The position numbers and the translations under genes were made by a program. A DNA stretch of 64,000 nt from Rhabdophis nuchalis. Lineage: Eukaryota; Chordata; Lepidosauria; Squamata; Natricidae. Positions within the stretch are counted from its first letter, which is position 1; each line of letters begins with the position of its first letter. Shown here piece after piece: positions 43,003-54,439 of the stretch. Below the pieces are notes generated by a model that did not search any database, had not been told where the DNA came from, and saw only the letters and a list, made by a program, of their open reading frames with translations. The stretch spans positions 119,848,610 through 119,912,609 of the forward strand of contig CM077647.1 of the NCBI GenBank assembly GCA_039707465.1, read 5' to 3'.

Positions 43003-44877
43003 TAGATGAACCGTGACTGGAACTGGGGTAGAGGATTCCTCTTTGCCCTAACCTTAACCCCAAGAAACAATTTAGAACTATTTGCTCAGAACTATTTCTT
43101 TAAGAGACTTCAGCCTGGTATTTCTCTCAGGAAATATCAGGCTGGGAGAGGAAGGCACTAGAAAGAAAAATAATAAAATTTTGAAATGTATTAAAAAATT
43201 GACTCTTAAATTGGGGTAACATAGTAGTGGGAAGGCATTTTAAAATGCTGGAATTATTTACCTATAAAACTTATTCTGCTTTTATAATTGATTTATAACA
43301 AAAACAATTGCCGAGTGGTAATACTGAAATTTAAGCTGAGCGTGCCAACTGCAGACAAAAGGAAAAACTATAAGCCTGGAAATACGTATGAGAAGGACTG
43401 TGAAAATATGTATTGGGTTATTCCCAACTACCCCAGGATTACTGGAGAATTAAATATAATAAGTAAGGTGCTTAATTACAGAGACTCTTGAAAGACTTTT
43501 AATAACCTCTGGAACTTTTCAAATGGAACTGACTGTTTACCTTTGGGATATAAAGAACTGTGATTAGTGGAACCCTTGAAGGGCAACCTAAGAATTGAAT
43601 AAATAACTCTTGGATGGTTGAACAAAAGTGGAATTTCTTTTGAAAAATAAAATACCGTATTTACCGTACTATAGAGCGCAACAGAATATATGCCGCACCC
43701 ACTAAATTTTAAAAGAAACAAATATTTTTACATATATTAGCCGCACCAGACTATAAGCCGCAGATATATACATTGTGATTCAGCCACGCAGGTGACAAAA
43801 AAACACAGTGAATTTAATTTCACAGCTCCACCCCAACTTGGGAGGATGGAGAATTTCTTTCACCGACCTACCACTTTGGCTGCCCTTTAAAAAAAAGAAA
43901 GAAAACCATGCGCTGCTTCCCCGCGTTCTCTCTCTGATCCCTGCTGTCGCTTTTTTCTTTTAATCTTCTACAGGCGTTGTACCAACTCCTTCCTCCTGAT
44001 CCCCAATAAGCAATGCTATAAGCGGGGGGGGGGGGATGCGGAGAGGGAAGACAGATAGAAAGTCACAGTTCTATTTAGCTGCCTGCTTGCTGGGAACGGT
44101 TGGGGGGGGGGAAAGGGAAGTCGCCATCACAAATTCTGGGTTGTGTTCTCTCTCCCCTTTTTGCACTCCCATCTTCTCTCTCTCTCTCTCTCTCTCTCTC
44201 CCTCCCTCCCTCCCTCCCTCCCTCTCCCTGTGTGTGTGTGTGTGTGTGATGCTCGCTCTTGTTTTCTTTCTGCATTTGGAACTTTATGCTTCGGAAACTG
44301 GGAAGGAAAAGGGGTGTGTGAGTGTGTGCGCGCGTGCGCGTGCCTGCTTGCCTTTTAAATCATGCATGCCTTTCATTATTTTTTAGGAGGACAAGGGAAT
44401 TACAGGAATAAGCGAGGACCGGCGAGATCGGGGCTTTTTGCAGGAGGGGGAAAAAGCCGCGCGATTTGGAGGGGCTGGAGAGAGAAGCCGAGCAGGGCAA
44501 AACTTTAACAGTGTAACATATCAGGTATTTCTGTGCTTTGGGGGATTGATGTTGAGCTTTATTTGATGATTGGACCTTTGAGTTTCTCGTGGGCAAAGTA
44601 GCAACCTCTGTTTTATGCACAGATATGAAGGCTGTTCTTTTTGCAGTCTGCAATAGACTCTTGGTCAAGCCAGAATTGTGGCTGACCACTTTTTCAGTTG
44701 AGAGCCATTTTGCTCTGATGCTGAAGCTTTTGGGGTCATTGTATCACTCTGTATCAACACTGTATCAACAAATTCTTCAAGAACAGCAAAGTGGGGGTTG
44801 CTGCCTAGGTTTGTTGTCTTGTAAGGGCAACAGCAGTTTCTTGGGTGTCTATGTGCTGAAGATGCCTCACTGTTGCT
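43003..44877. other. No gene recognised; MITE-like ends and microsatellites
   Basis: At 43652-43780, ACCGTATTTACCGTACTATAGAGCGC and GCCGCACCAGACTATAAGCCGCA look like another TATAAGCCGC MITE. (CT)n, (CCCT)n and (TG)n tracts lie at 44178-44249. No exon is supported. Confidence 0.4.
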
Positions 44878-44879
44878 GA

Positions 44880-46080
44880 TGGATTACTCTGAGTACCCCG
44901 TGTTTCTTGGTATGATGGGGTGAGGTTTCTAGTTCTGAGGGTGAGAATCTCGTGGTCTGGGTCATATGATGTTAGCTTGTAGATGTGGTGTTTGAGATCC
45001 CCCTCCTTGTCCCTGCCATAGCTAGTTCTGGTTATCCATATAGACCTTAACACACTTGTGCGAGTTCTCCTCTTCCAACTTTCCAGGATTGAAGTTGAGG
45101 GAAGTTCTGTTAGCCATCACCAGTAAAGCGTCAGCCCATTTGCACTGAAGAAAGTCAAGGTTGGTGTGAACCTTGACCAACTCTTCTTTTGCCTTGGCTT
45201 CACTTAGAGCTTTGGCTGCTATTTCTTCCCTTTGTAATTGCTCTTCCTTTGCCAGATGTAGAGCTGCATTGGCCACCATAGCCTTGACTTTTGTGTCTGC
45301 AGTTCGGGCGGCTAGATATTCTACTCTTGAGGCCTGTGACATCTGGTTGTGATGGAAATATTGCGGTGAGACGCTGGTTCCTGTTCAGGACTGGGTTGGC
45401 TTTGGATGAAGGGATAAGGCTTTTTTGGAGACCTAGGAGGAAGCAGCTGGGATGGCACATGCAAATATTGGGACACTTCAGATTCAGTCTTCTTGCCTGG
45501 TATGTCTTTGGAATGAGAGGATGAGAGGTAGCTACATGCGATTGCTGGGATCATGCATGGGAACGTTGGGACACTTTGGACTCAGCCTAGTCGCCCATTG
45601 TAGCCTCCACTTGGAGTTGGCTTGGATAAGGTATTTTCTGCTTTGAAAGTGCTTGTTATGCTCTTTGCTTAATGCCCAGAGATGCAACAGATCCTTCTGG
45701 AGTTTTTCATCATTTTGTTGTGACTGAATATTGCTGAGGGGGCATTCATAAACTGTCCATTGCATGCAGAGCTCATCTATGTCATTGTCCAATGAATGGA
45801 GGCATTTGGGGGGTAACCCATCTTTGGGTTTGTCGCAGAGTCGCTGCAACTTCTTTCAGGACTTCTCATGGTGTTGATAGAGCCTGTGCCAATCATCCAA
45901 CAGGCTCAACCGCTTCGCCTCAGCAGGTTTTCTATGCGGCCTCAAGTTGTAGTTTGTCTGAGGTGCCTCTCCCCTTTCTGGGAGTTGGACATCCAATTCT
46001 GAGGTTTGGACAACAAATTCTGAGTTTATGTCATGGTTAGGTGAGGGGTTTGGTATTTCTGACCTGTCTGCCATGACTTA
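44880..46080 (-). pseudogene. BEL/Pao-like gag relic (minus strand)
   Basis: From 46074 leftwards: an acidic start, NYNLRPHRKPAEAKRLSLLD; then CDKPKDGLPPKCLHSLDNDI, LCMQWTVYECPL and QSQQNDEKLQKDLLHLWALS; then an Ala/Glu/Lys-rich coiled-coil stretch (AARTADTKVKAMVANAALHL, KEEQLQREEIAAKALSEAK). The order of a short basic motif, a conserved Trp-containing region and an Ala-rich coiled coil resembles BEL/Pao gag in fish and reptiles. Three frames are used, so it is broken. No protease or reverse transcriptase follows. Confidence 0.4.
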
Positions 46081-46129
46081 AGAGTAGTACAGAATATTTC
46101 TTGGATATGTTAGGAATTTTCAGTACAAT

Positions 46130-46310
46130 TCACTTTCTGGCCAGTAGGGTGCATTGCAAGCTTTGGGAGATGCAGACACAATTCACCTTTTGGCCACTAG
46201 GGTGTGTTGCAAGTTTTAGGAAATGCTGACGCAGTTCACTTTTTGGGCACTAGGGTGTATTGCATGCTTTGGGAGATGCAGACACAATTCACCTTTTGGC
46301 AAACTAGGGT
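46130..46310. repeat. ~54-bp minisatellite, about three units
   Basis: The phrase TGCAGACACAATTCACC or its variant recurs at 46171, 46224 and 46278, each preceded by TAGGGTG.ATTGCA..CTTT. Spacing is 53-54 bp. Confidence 0.8.
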
Positions 46311-47182
46311 GCTGAAATGCTGGCTTGTAGTTTGTAGATGAGCCACCAGAGGGCACTGCTGTTTGGAGTAACTGGTTTCAGGTGCTTTTCCTTGTTGAGC
46401 TAACTCTCCAGTTTTGGGTTCCCAATTTGGACTATTTTAGGGATTTGCACTCTTAAAGGGATTGGCCTTTTCAGTATTTTCCAAACAAGAGTTAAAGAAA
46501 GTAGGATAATAACTCTAGTTAGAACGCAGACTGGAAGTACTCATCTGGCTTCTTCAGCTTTCCAAAGTGAAAAGTTTCATGCCGGGGAGAGGGGGACAGG
46601 ACTAGCCGTGCACAGAGTGAGCAGGCTTTGTTATGCGAATCCTGGGGCCTCACTTTCCCTTCCTTGCAACTTATCAATTAAGCTCAAAGGATCGATTGGT
46701 GTGTGTGTGTGTCAGATTCTCAGATAATGATCTAGGTTAGCACTTCCTTATGCAAATTCTGCTTCCATTGAGACCTTTCCATGAGATGAGGGACTCCACA
46801 ATCAGTGGATTTAGATGGAATCTTTCTTGTTTTGGTAAGAGGAAGTGAACAAACTTTACAAACTATGAGAAGTAAACCGTGGCAGCACATGGCAGCATTT
46901 TTCATCAGGCCGCATGAGGGACCATCTAGTCGTGCGGCACTAAGTGCGGACTGAGACCTGTGTTGCCGAAGAAGACAGATGGATGGGGTGGTGTTAAGAC
47001 TGAACTGTGATCCCCCCCCCACCTGAAAGATCTAAGTCTGACTGTCTGAACGGTTTCCCCTCTACTTTTTTAGAACTGAATCCATTTGCACAATTTTACC
47101 ACTTGTCACTTTACTTGCCCTGAACTCTATTGTGAACTTGCTCCATGGCCCCTGGGTTGGATGACCTCCATGTTTTTTAGCA
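46311..47182. other. No gene recognised
   Basis: There is a (GT)n tract near 46698-46712 and a C-run at 47011. No exon or transposon motif is supported. Confidence 0.35.
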
Positions 47183-50100
47183 GTGTATTCTAGGTGTGAT
47201 CTCCTTTGCCTGCGGGAGGCCCCCCTCTCGCAGGCCTGGCCCCCCTGCCTAACACGGGCCCACCTCGAGGATGGACTGATAGCTCCTGAGAGGTGGGCGA
47301 AGGGCAAATTAAGGGGTTTTTTATTTAAATCGTTAATTCGGATTTTAGGGGGTTCCAGGGTGGGGGGGGGAAATAGTCCTGGGAGGGAACGGCAAACGAG
47401 TGGGCCGGCCGGCGGAAGAAGGGTAACGGAGGGAGGGGAAGGGGGGGCGTTTCCACGGAGGCGTTTTCCATCGGTCTGGTCTTAGGGAGGGGCAGGGGCG
47501 GTGGGAGGCGGAATAGGTGTCATCGGTTGGAAGACCGTGGCCGCTGGACACAGGCGGTCATGCGCTCCAACTCTCCATCCTCCCATCGCAGACTAGGTGG
47601 GCAGGAATCACAGACCCGGGGCCCTAGGCTGATGCTGTGCAACGCCAGGTCCGTGGTTCAGAAAGCCCCCCTCATTCATGACCTGGTGTCAGAGGGGGAC
47701 CCGGACCTGGTGGGTATAATGGAAACCTGGTTGGGTCACGAAGGGGGTCTACCCCTCGTGGACATGTGCCCACCAGGTTACCGTGCCTTCCATCAGCCTA
47801 GGGCCCTAGGGAGGGGTGGGGGAGTGGCGATTATCGTAAAGGAAGGTCTTGAGCCGAAGGAGACCACAGTCCCTCAGACAACCGGATGTGAATCTCTCTG
47901 CGTGAGATGGGGCCTAGGGAGGCAGTTGGGCGTGTTAGTTGTATACCTGGCTCCTCGCTATGCAACAACAGCCCTGCCCGAGCTCCTAGAGGTGATAGCC
48001 GAGGTGGCAGTTGAGACCCCCAGACTGGTAGTCATGGGGGACTTTAACTTGCCGTCGGCGGGCGAAGCCTCTGGAGCAGCTCGGGAGTTCATGGCCTCCA
48101 TGACGGCCATGGACCTGACCCAGGTAGTTTTAGGCCCCACTCACGAGGGGGGAAACACGCTGGATATGATCTTTGTCTCGGGACAGTGGAGTTGTGATCT
48201 GGGAATAGGGGATTTAGTCATCACTCCCTTGTCATGGACAGATCACGCTCTCCTCCGGCTGGACTTTCCAATCGCTTCACCTCACCGCGGGGAGGCGGAA
48301 CCGGATATTCCTATATGGTTCCGCCCCAGGCTTCTAATGGACCCGGAAAGGTTCCAGAGGGAGCTTGGGCCAATTCCTGTGACCCTGCCCCACGACTCGA
48401 CTGAGGACCTAGTGGCCGCATGGTTAAGTGCGGCCGCGGGGGCCTTGGACCGAGTCGCGCCCTTGCGGCCTCTCTTGCGGCGACGAATCACCCAGGCTCC
48501 TTGGTTTACTGAGGAGCTCCGGGGGATGAAACGCCACAAGAGACGCCTAGAGAGCAGATGGAGATGCTCTCGCTCCGAAGCCGACCGAACACTAGTGAGA
48601 ACCCATATTAGGGCTTACTTAGTGGCGATAAAGGTGGCCAAACGTGAGTATTGTGCCACCCTAATTGCATCCGCAGATAACCGCCCTGCCGCCCTGTTTG
48701 GGGTGACCCGCTCCCTCCTTCACCAGAGGCCGCGGGAAGCCCCTCTACAAGGGCAAGCAGAGGAATTTGGGATTTATCTGCAGGAGAAAATCACTCGGAT
48801 TCGGAATGAGCTACCCTCCATCGACGGTGGTCCTGTGGGACTGTCCGAGACTAGTCTTGAGGTTCCATCTTGGGAGGAGTTTGACTTTGTTACCACCGAG
48901 GATATGGACAGGTTGTCAAGGAAACTTAGGGCGACCACATGTTTATTGGACCCGTGTCCCTCCTGGCTTGTACTGGCATCCTGGGAGACGACACGAGGCT
49001 GGCTCCAGGGCATTGTCAACGCATCTTTGAGTGAGGGGTCCTTACCTTCCGTCTTGAAAGAGGCGGTGGTGAGGCCCCTCCTCAAGAAGCCGTCCCTGGA
49101 CCCAGCTTTATTAGAGAACTATCGTCCGGTCTCCAACCTTCACTTTCTGGTGAAGGTTGTTGAGAGTGTGGTAGCCCAACAGTTCCCGCGACACCTGGAG
49201 GAAGTTGATTATCTAGACCCGCGCCAGTCCGGCTTCCGACCCGGTCACAGTACTGAGACGGCATTGGTCGCGTTGGTTGATGATCTCTGGAGGGCGCGGG
49301 ATAGAGGTTATTCCTCTATCCTAGTCCTGTTAGACCTCTCAGCGGCTTTCGATACCATCGACCATGGTATCCTATTGCACCGACTGGGGGGGTTGGGGCT
49401 GGGAGGCACCGTTCTGCGGTGGTTCTCATCTTACCTCTCTGGTCGGTCGCAATATGTGTTGACGGGAGGGCAGAAGTCGACCTCGAGGCCTCTCCTATGT
49501 GGGGTCCCTCAGGGGTCGGTCCTCTCGCCCCTCCTTTTCAACACATATATGAAGCCGCTGGGTGAGATCATCCGTGGTTTTGGGGTGGAGTACCATCTGT
49601 ACGCTGATGATACTCAGTTGTACATATCCACCCCAGACCACCCCAACGATGCCGTCGAAGTGCTGTCCCGGTGTTTGGAGGCCGTATGGATCTGGATGGG
49701 TGGTAACAAACTCAAGCTCAACCCTGCCAAGACCGAGTGGCTGTGGTTTCCGGCACCCCGGTTCAGCCAGATTACTCCAACTCTGGCCATTGGGGGCGAA
49801 ACATTGGCCCCCGTGGAGAGAGAGCGCAATTTGGGTGTCCTCCTGGATTCCCGGCTGTCCTTGGAGGACCATGTGGCAGCCGTGGCCAGGGGGGCGTTTC
49901 ATCAGGTACGCCTGATGCGCCAATTGCGCCCCTTACTGGACCGGGCTGCCCTTCGCACAGTCACTCAAGCTCTTGTGACGTCCCGTCTCGACTACTGTAA
50001 TGCTCTCTACATGGGGCTTCCCTTGAGGTGCACTCGAAAGCTACAGCTAGTCCAAAACGCAGCCGCGCGGTAATTACGGGAGCTACCAGAAGCTCCCATA

Positions 50101-50640
50101 TAACACCAATCCTGCGCGAGCTGCATTGGCTTCCTGTGGTCTTTCGGGTGCGCTTCAAGGTCTTGACGACCATCTTTAAAGCGCTCCATGGCTCGGGGCC
50201 TAGTTATATGCGAGACCGTCTCGTGCCCCATACATCCCTTAGAACGATACGCTCCCACAGAGAGGGCCTTCTCAGGGTGCCGTCGGCCGGACAATGCCGA
50301 CTGGCGACACCCAGGGGAAGAGCCTTCTCTGTGGCGGGCCCTGCCCTTTGGAATGACCTACCCCCTGAACTCCGGACCATCACCGACCTCCGCCTCTTCC
50401 GCCAATGTCTAAAGACATACTTTTTTCATCAAGCCGGCCTAGCCTAACCTCCCATGAGGACTGTAGAAAAGTTTTAAATTGGGTTTTAATTAATAATTGG
50501 TTTTAGCACAGGTTTGGGATTTAATATATATTTTAAATTATTTATGTTCTATTTTTGTATGTTTTTTAAATTTCCTGTGCGCCGCCCTGGGTCCTTTGCG
50601 GAGAAGGGCGGGATATAAATGTAATAAAATAAATAAATAA
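47183..50640 (+). mobile_element. L2-type LINE copy 3, nearly complete
   Basis: This runs from the conserved MYSR start to the 3' UTR (CGCCGCCCTGGGTCCTTTGCGG) and an (AAATA)n tail. Two frame shifts are seen: near 47440-47527 in the N-terminal basic region, and near 50066-50073, where the linker before the C-terminal HITPILRELHWLPV block has lost bases. It is the best reference for the family in this window. Copies at 3425, 8404, 9171, 20015, 34245 and 37788 are relatives of varying age. Confidence 0.9.
47527..50073 (+). CDS. LINE endonuclease-reverse transcriptase open frame (848 codons)
   Basis: The endonuclease motifs are CNARSVVQKAPL, GIMETWLGHEGGL, MGDFNLPSAGEA and SWTDHALLRLDF. The reverse transcriptase motifs are NYRPVSNLHFLVKVVES, LDLSAAFDTIDHGILLHRL, GVPQGSVLSPLLF and YADDTQLYIS. 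The thumb LVTSRLDYCNALYMGLPLRC is followed by LQLVQNAAAR and a stop caused by a frame shift. The remaining C-terminus continues at 50074-50447 in another frame (GRAFSVAGPALWNDLPPELR). All catalytic residues I can check are present, so enzymatic decay is slight. Confidence 0.85.
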   Translation: MEDRGRWTQAVMRSNSPSSHRRLGGQESQTRGPRLMLCNARSVVQKAPLIHDLVSEGDPDLVGIMETWLGHEGGLPLVDMCPPGYRAFHQPRALGRGGGVAIIVKEGLEPKETTVPQTTGCESLCVRWGLGRQLGVLVVYLAPRYATTALPELLEVIAEVAVETPRLVVMGDFNLPSAGEASGAAREFMASMTAMDLTQVVLGPTHEGGNTLDMIFVSGQWSCDLGIGDLVITPLSWTDHALLRLDFPIASPHRGEAEPDIPIWFRPRLLMDPERFQRELGPIPVTLPHDSTEDLVAAWLSAAAGALDRVAPLRPLLRRRITQAPWFTEELRGMKRHKRRLESRWRCSRSEADRTLVRTHIRAYLVAIKVAKREYCATLIASADNRPAALFGVTRSLLHQRPREAPLQGQAEEFGIYLQEKITRIRNELPSIDGGPVGLSETSLEVPSWEEFDFVTTEDMDRLSRKLRATTCLLDPCPSWLVLASWETTRGWLQGIVNASLSEGSLPSVLKEAVVRPLLKKPSLDPALLENYRPVSNLHFLVKVVESVVAQQFPRHLEEVDYLDPRQSGFRPGHSTETALVALVDDLWRARDRGYSSILVLLDLSAAFDTIDHGILLHRLGGLGLGGTVLRWFSSYLSGRSQYVLTGGQKSTSRPLLCGVPQGSVLSPLLFNTYMKPLGEIIRGFGVEYHLYADDTQLYISTPDHPNDAVEVLSRCLEAVWIWMGGNKLKLNPAKTEWLWFPAPRFSQITPTLAIGGETLAPVERERNLGVLLDSRLSLEDHVAAVARGAFHQVRLMRQLRPLLDRAALRTVTQALVTSRLDYCNALYMGLPLRCTRKLQLVQNAAAR

Positions 50641-52433
50641 ATAAAATAAATTTGTTTTGCCAGTATATCAGCGGAGAGGAACTGTTAAGCATTCTTATTC
50701 TTGTGAGGGCTGGGCTTTTCAAAGCAGATTAAGAAGGCTAAATTGGAAGAGTTGCTTTATCATACAAATCCTGGGGGCCCCTCTGGAACTCAATTTCACA
50801 CAATTCTCTTAGCTACATGCAACAAAGTCTTTGTTTCCACGCCATGAAAGAGATGAAACATGCTGCTCTCTTTCAAACGCGGTTGGGATGTAAGGATAAC
50901 ACTTTTTTTCACTGTTCTGTTCCCCAAGTATTTCCCTTTGCTAGGACACAGGCAGATAAACTTCATGCAAAAGTTCATGCAGATCAGTTTTATCAGGCAT
51001 TCTCAAATCAGTAACTTCAGTCAATGAAGAGATTCTTCTGAATTGATCATAATCTGTCCCAGTTACGTAATGTGAAAAAATGGTAGAATCACTCCCATGA
51101 TGAGAGAAAGCACATTGCTCTCGCTCGGCTAGAATTCATAATGCACGCACAAAGCATGGGCTTTGTTCTGCATGTATCCCAGTGGCCAATCAGAAACACA
51201 GGTGTGACCATGCAACATTTCCCAGAAGGCAATACTATATTACCCAAAAGGCAATCTCTTAAAGGAACAATATTTAATTCCTAAACTAACTATAATTAGA
51301 ACAGTAAGATCAATTCTACTTCTAATTCACCTTAGTAAACTGGAAATGTTACTAAATCTCACAACTTATTAGAATTCTCCCCTACCTGCAAAGGAAAAGT
51401 TCTGGATGTTGTCCTACGTTGAAGGATCAATGTTCATTCAATGCCTTCATTGAAGTATCACCTGATTTTACACATGAGAGAGATCAAGGTTGAGTCCCTA
51501 AAGTTGAGAAATGCAATACAGTTCTAGGAGAAAGGAGATCATAGGTGTTGGCTAGCCAAGGTCTCAAAAAGACTTCACTTTCAAATGTACAGATCTGAGA
51601 TCGCCTGGTGGTCTCCCATCCAAGTGCTCTTTCTGCTGATAGTTGTTCAGAGTGACCTGTAAAAGCAATAGAGTTAATTATGACTCAGGACACGGACACT
51701 CCCAGAACCAGACAGGCTGGCCTCACCTCCCTGTCAGGTGTGCAAGTCTGAAATCATCTGGTGGCCCCCCCATCCAAGTATACTTTCAGGGATAACATAA
51801 ACTAACCATAACCCAACTCTGTGAGTGCCCATCATGCAAGCTACTCCTCCCCCACACACACACATTGCATGGTTTTCCCAGCCAGTCGCTCATTGTGCAA
51901 CCCCCGTGCCCCCCCCCCGCCATCCTGATCCTCCCACCGAGCCAGCCATCAGGCAAGCACACTCCCAAGACCCCAGCGGGGTAGGAACATAATTTATCTA
52001 ATCACCAGTTAGGAATGTGCTTCAGGGAAACAGCAGGCAAAAGGGATTGGGGGAGGATGGCTAAGGGAGCAATGGCGATGGAGAATTGCCCACAGAAGGC
52101 CAGGCGAAGAGGAAAACCAGACCCATATCGGCTATGGCAGTTGGAAGGGAGAAAAATGGGCATGATGAAAGGTTGGCACCTGAACGTCCCATTCAGATTC
52201 CTTTGTTCACTATTTAATAAAATGGATGAACTGCTCCTTCTAAATTGGAACAGCACTGATTTTTCTCACTTGGCAGTTCTCTGAAACAAGTTTTCAGAAA
52301 CTTGACTCAGTGAGACTATCGATGGCGGTATAGTAGCTCTCCCAGGATTCAGATTCAAAGGGTGGATCAGATTACAGAAACATCTGGGAAAACGGAGAGA
52401 AGGAAAATCTGCTTCCATGTTAATACCCTATGA
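50641..52433. other. Mostly unassigned; 5S-rRNA-like fragments at 51600-51785
   Basis: GGTGGTCTCCCATCCAAGTGCT (51611-51632), and a diverged repeat of it near 51750-51778, resemble the reverse complement of the internal-promoter region of 5S rRNA, as in 5S-derived SINEs. The rest has no supported exon. Confidence 0.35.
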
Positions 52434-52629
52434 CAGTGGTGGGCAAACTTATTAGTCAAGAGAGCCAAATATCAACAGTACCATGATTGAAATTTCTTTT
52501 GCGCCAAAAGGTGTGGCCTGTTTGTGGGAGTGGCTCAGCGGTCATGTGACCGGGTGGGCATGGCCAACTTGGAAAATGTGGTAAAACTCACTTAACGATG
52601 GTCCTGCTTAGCAACCAAAATTCATTCAA

Positions 52630-52663
52630 TCTTTCTTTCTTTCTTTCTCTTTCTTTCTTTCTT

Positions 52664-52698
<35 letters not shown>

Positions 52699-52925
52699 CT
52701 CTCTCTACCACTTTCTTTTTCTTTCTATCTTTCTTTTTCTTTTTGTCTGTCTATCTCTCTTTTTACCTGTCTCTCTCTCCTCCCTCCACCCATCTGTCAT
52801 TGTGTGTGTGTGTGTCTCTCTCTCTCTCCCTCTCTCTGATTCCCTCTCTCCCTCCCTCTCTCTCTGTGCCTCTCTGTTTGTCTCTTCCTCCCTCCCCCTC
52901 CCTCTCTCTCTGTATGTCAGTCTCC
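52630..52925. repeat. Compound (CTTT)/(CTAT)/(CT)/(CCCT) microsatellite
   Basis: A pyrimidine-only strand is interrupted by a short (TG)n run at 52800-52813. It lies between the left terminus and the GC-rich core of the hAT-type element. Confidence 0.9.
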
Positions 52926-53232
52926 CCCTCCCTTCCCCCCTCCCCAAGCAGTGGAAAGCCCGGCATGGGTTTTCACGCAGTGAGCGGGTGGGGGGAGAAC
53001 CCGAGGCCGCGGCCATCCAAGCACTGCGGAGGCTGTCCAGCTGCTGCATGCCCACCTCCGTCCCAGCCACACGCGGCGGCCAGCCCCGGAAAGCATGGCT
53101 CGGCACCCTCTGCAGGCGGCTGTTGCTGCTGCTGACCCCAAGCCCTGTGACAGGCAGCTCCTGCCATCCGAGCGCATCGGGCAGGAAAGCCGGCCACGTT
53201 TCCACCAGGGCCCTTCCTCTCTCCTCCCCCCC

Positions 53233-53663
53233 CGAAGGCAGCGGAGGGCCCGGCCTGTCGGTTGGGGGGGCTCTGGCTGCCTCCCCCTAGAGCGAGCAAG
53301 CGAGCGAGCCAACAAGCGGGGGGAAGCGCCCAGTCTGCGCCGGAGCCGTGCGGGCACCGCATGCCTGCCTCCCTGTGCGCAGCGCCTAGACGGCTCTGGC
53401 GCAGCCGCAGACCGGGCATTCCCCCGACATGCTGGGCGAGCGAGCAAGCCAACGAACGGGGGGAATGCCCGGGGCTGTGGCTGCGCCGAAGCCGTCTGGG
53501 CGCCGTGCGCACAGGGAGGTGGGCGCACGGCGCCTGCATGGCTCTGGCGCAGCCGCAGACCGGGCGCTCCCCCCGCCCGTTGGCTCGCTCACTCCAGGGG
53601 GAGGCAGCCAGAGCCCCCCCAACCGACATGCCGGGCCCTCCGCTGCCTGGGGGGGGAGAAGGA
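53233..53663. repeat. Inverted repeat with arms of about 160-170 bp, GC-rich
   Basis: The left arm (53233-53395) contains GGCAGCGGAGGGCCCGGC, GGGGCTCTGGCTGCCTCC and GAGCGAGCCAAC. The right arm (about 53485-53663) contains their reverse complements GTTGGCTCGCTC, GGAGGCAGCCAGAGCCCC and GCCGGGCCCTCCGCTGCC in mirrored order. Scattered mismatches and small indels are present. Confidence 0.8.
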
Positions 53664-54174
53664 GAGAGGAAGAGCCGCACCCGAGGGGCCAAAGAGCCGC
53701 TCGTGGCTCGCGAGCCGCGGTTTGCTGATCACTGCCTTATGATGTAAGGATGTCACAGTAATAAAGAAATTTGGCAGTATGGCCAATAGAGACATTATTC
53801 CTCAACTGTAAACCCTTTTATGCTCCATTTTTTCCTCATTTGTCTTGGTTAGGGTTCATATGCTACCTCAGGCTTGCATGACCAGCACTCTGCAAATCCT
53901 ACCTGACCAGAGTTGTACACAGAACAGAAATGCCCAGACTCCTCATTGTTTCAGAGAATGTTAATGGACCTAATCTCACTCATGAGTATCTCAGATACAC
54001 TCAGCAAGTCAGCTGTCTCACCAGAGGGAAGAACATATTGGTTCACTGCTACTCCATGTTCAGCACTCTCTGCTGAAAGCAACTATAGTCTCTTTGATCA
54101 TTGTATGGTCCATCTCACCCCCACCTGCAGGCAGAAACTTAAAACCACAAAGCCTGTAGTCAAACTAATATTGA

Positions 54175-54292
54175 TTACAGTATTGTAGTATTGACTATAA
54201 TATTATAGTATTGCATTGTAGTATAGTATTGTAGTATGGTATTGTACAATACGGTATTGACTACAATACTGACTACAGTATTGACAAAAATA
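54175..54292. repeat. TATTGTAG/TATTGACTA short tandem and inverted motif tract
   Basis: Units of TATTGTAGTAT alternate with TATTGACTACA and their partial reverse complements (CAATACGGTATTG), so the tract is both tandem and self-complementary. The origin is unknown. Confidence 0.6.
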
Positions 54293-54439
54293 ATGTTATC
54301 TTCTACAAGTTTGATAAACAAACAAACAAACAAACAAACAAATAAATAACAATCTTGGACTGAGGAGGCAAAGTTAGAATTATAGGCTTGCAGAGATTGG
54401 AATGTTTTTGAAGCTACTTTAGAAGACCTGGATGAATTT

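Larger units (their letters stand above)
52434..53734. mobile_element. hAT-type element with a GC-rich palindromic core
   Basis: The termini CAGTGGTGGGCAAAC and, reversed, CAGTGATCAGCAAAC are flanked by CCCTATGA and CCTTATGA (7 of 8, nnnTAnnn type). Inside are a CTTT/CTAT/CT microsatellite tract and a very CpG-rich core that is a long imperfect inverted repeat. The large Ala/Arg/Pro-rich frames on both strands arise from this palindrome and are not credited as genes. Confidence 0.75.

Noticed and set aside
52598..53747. Long Ala/Arg/Pro-rich proteins on both strands
   Set aside because: They are products of a pyrimidine microsatellite and a GC-rich palindrome. There is no recognisable domain.
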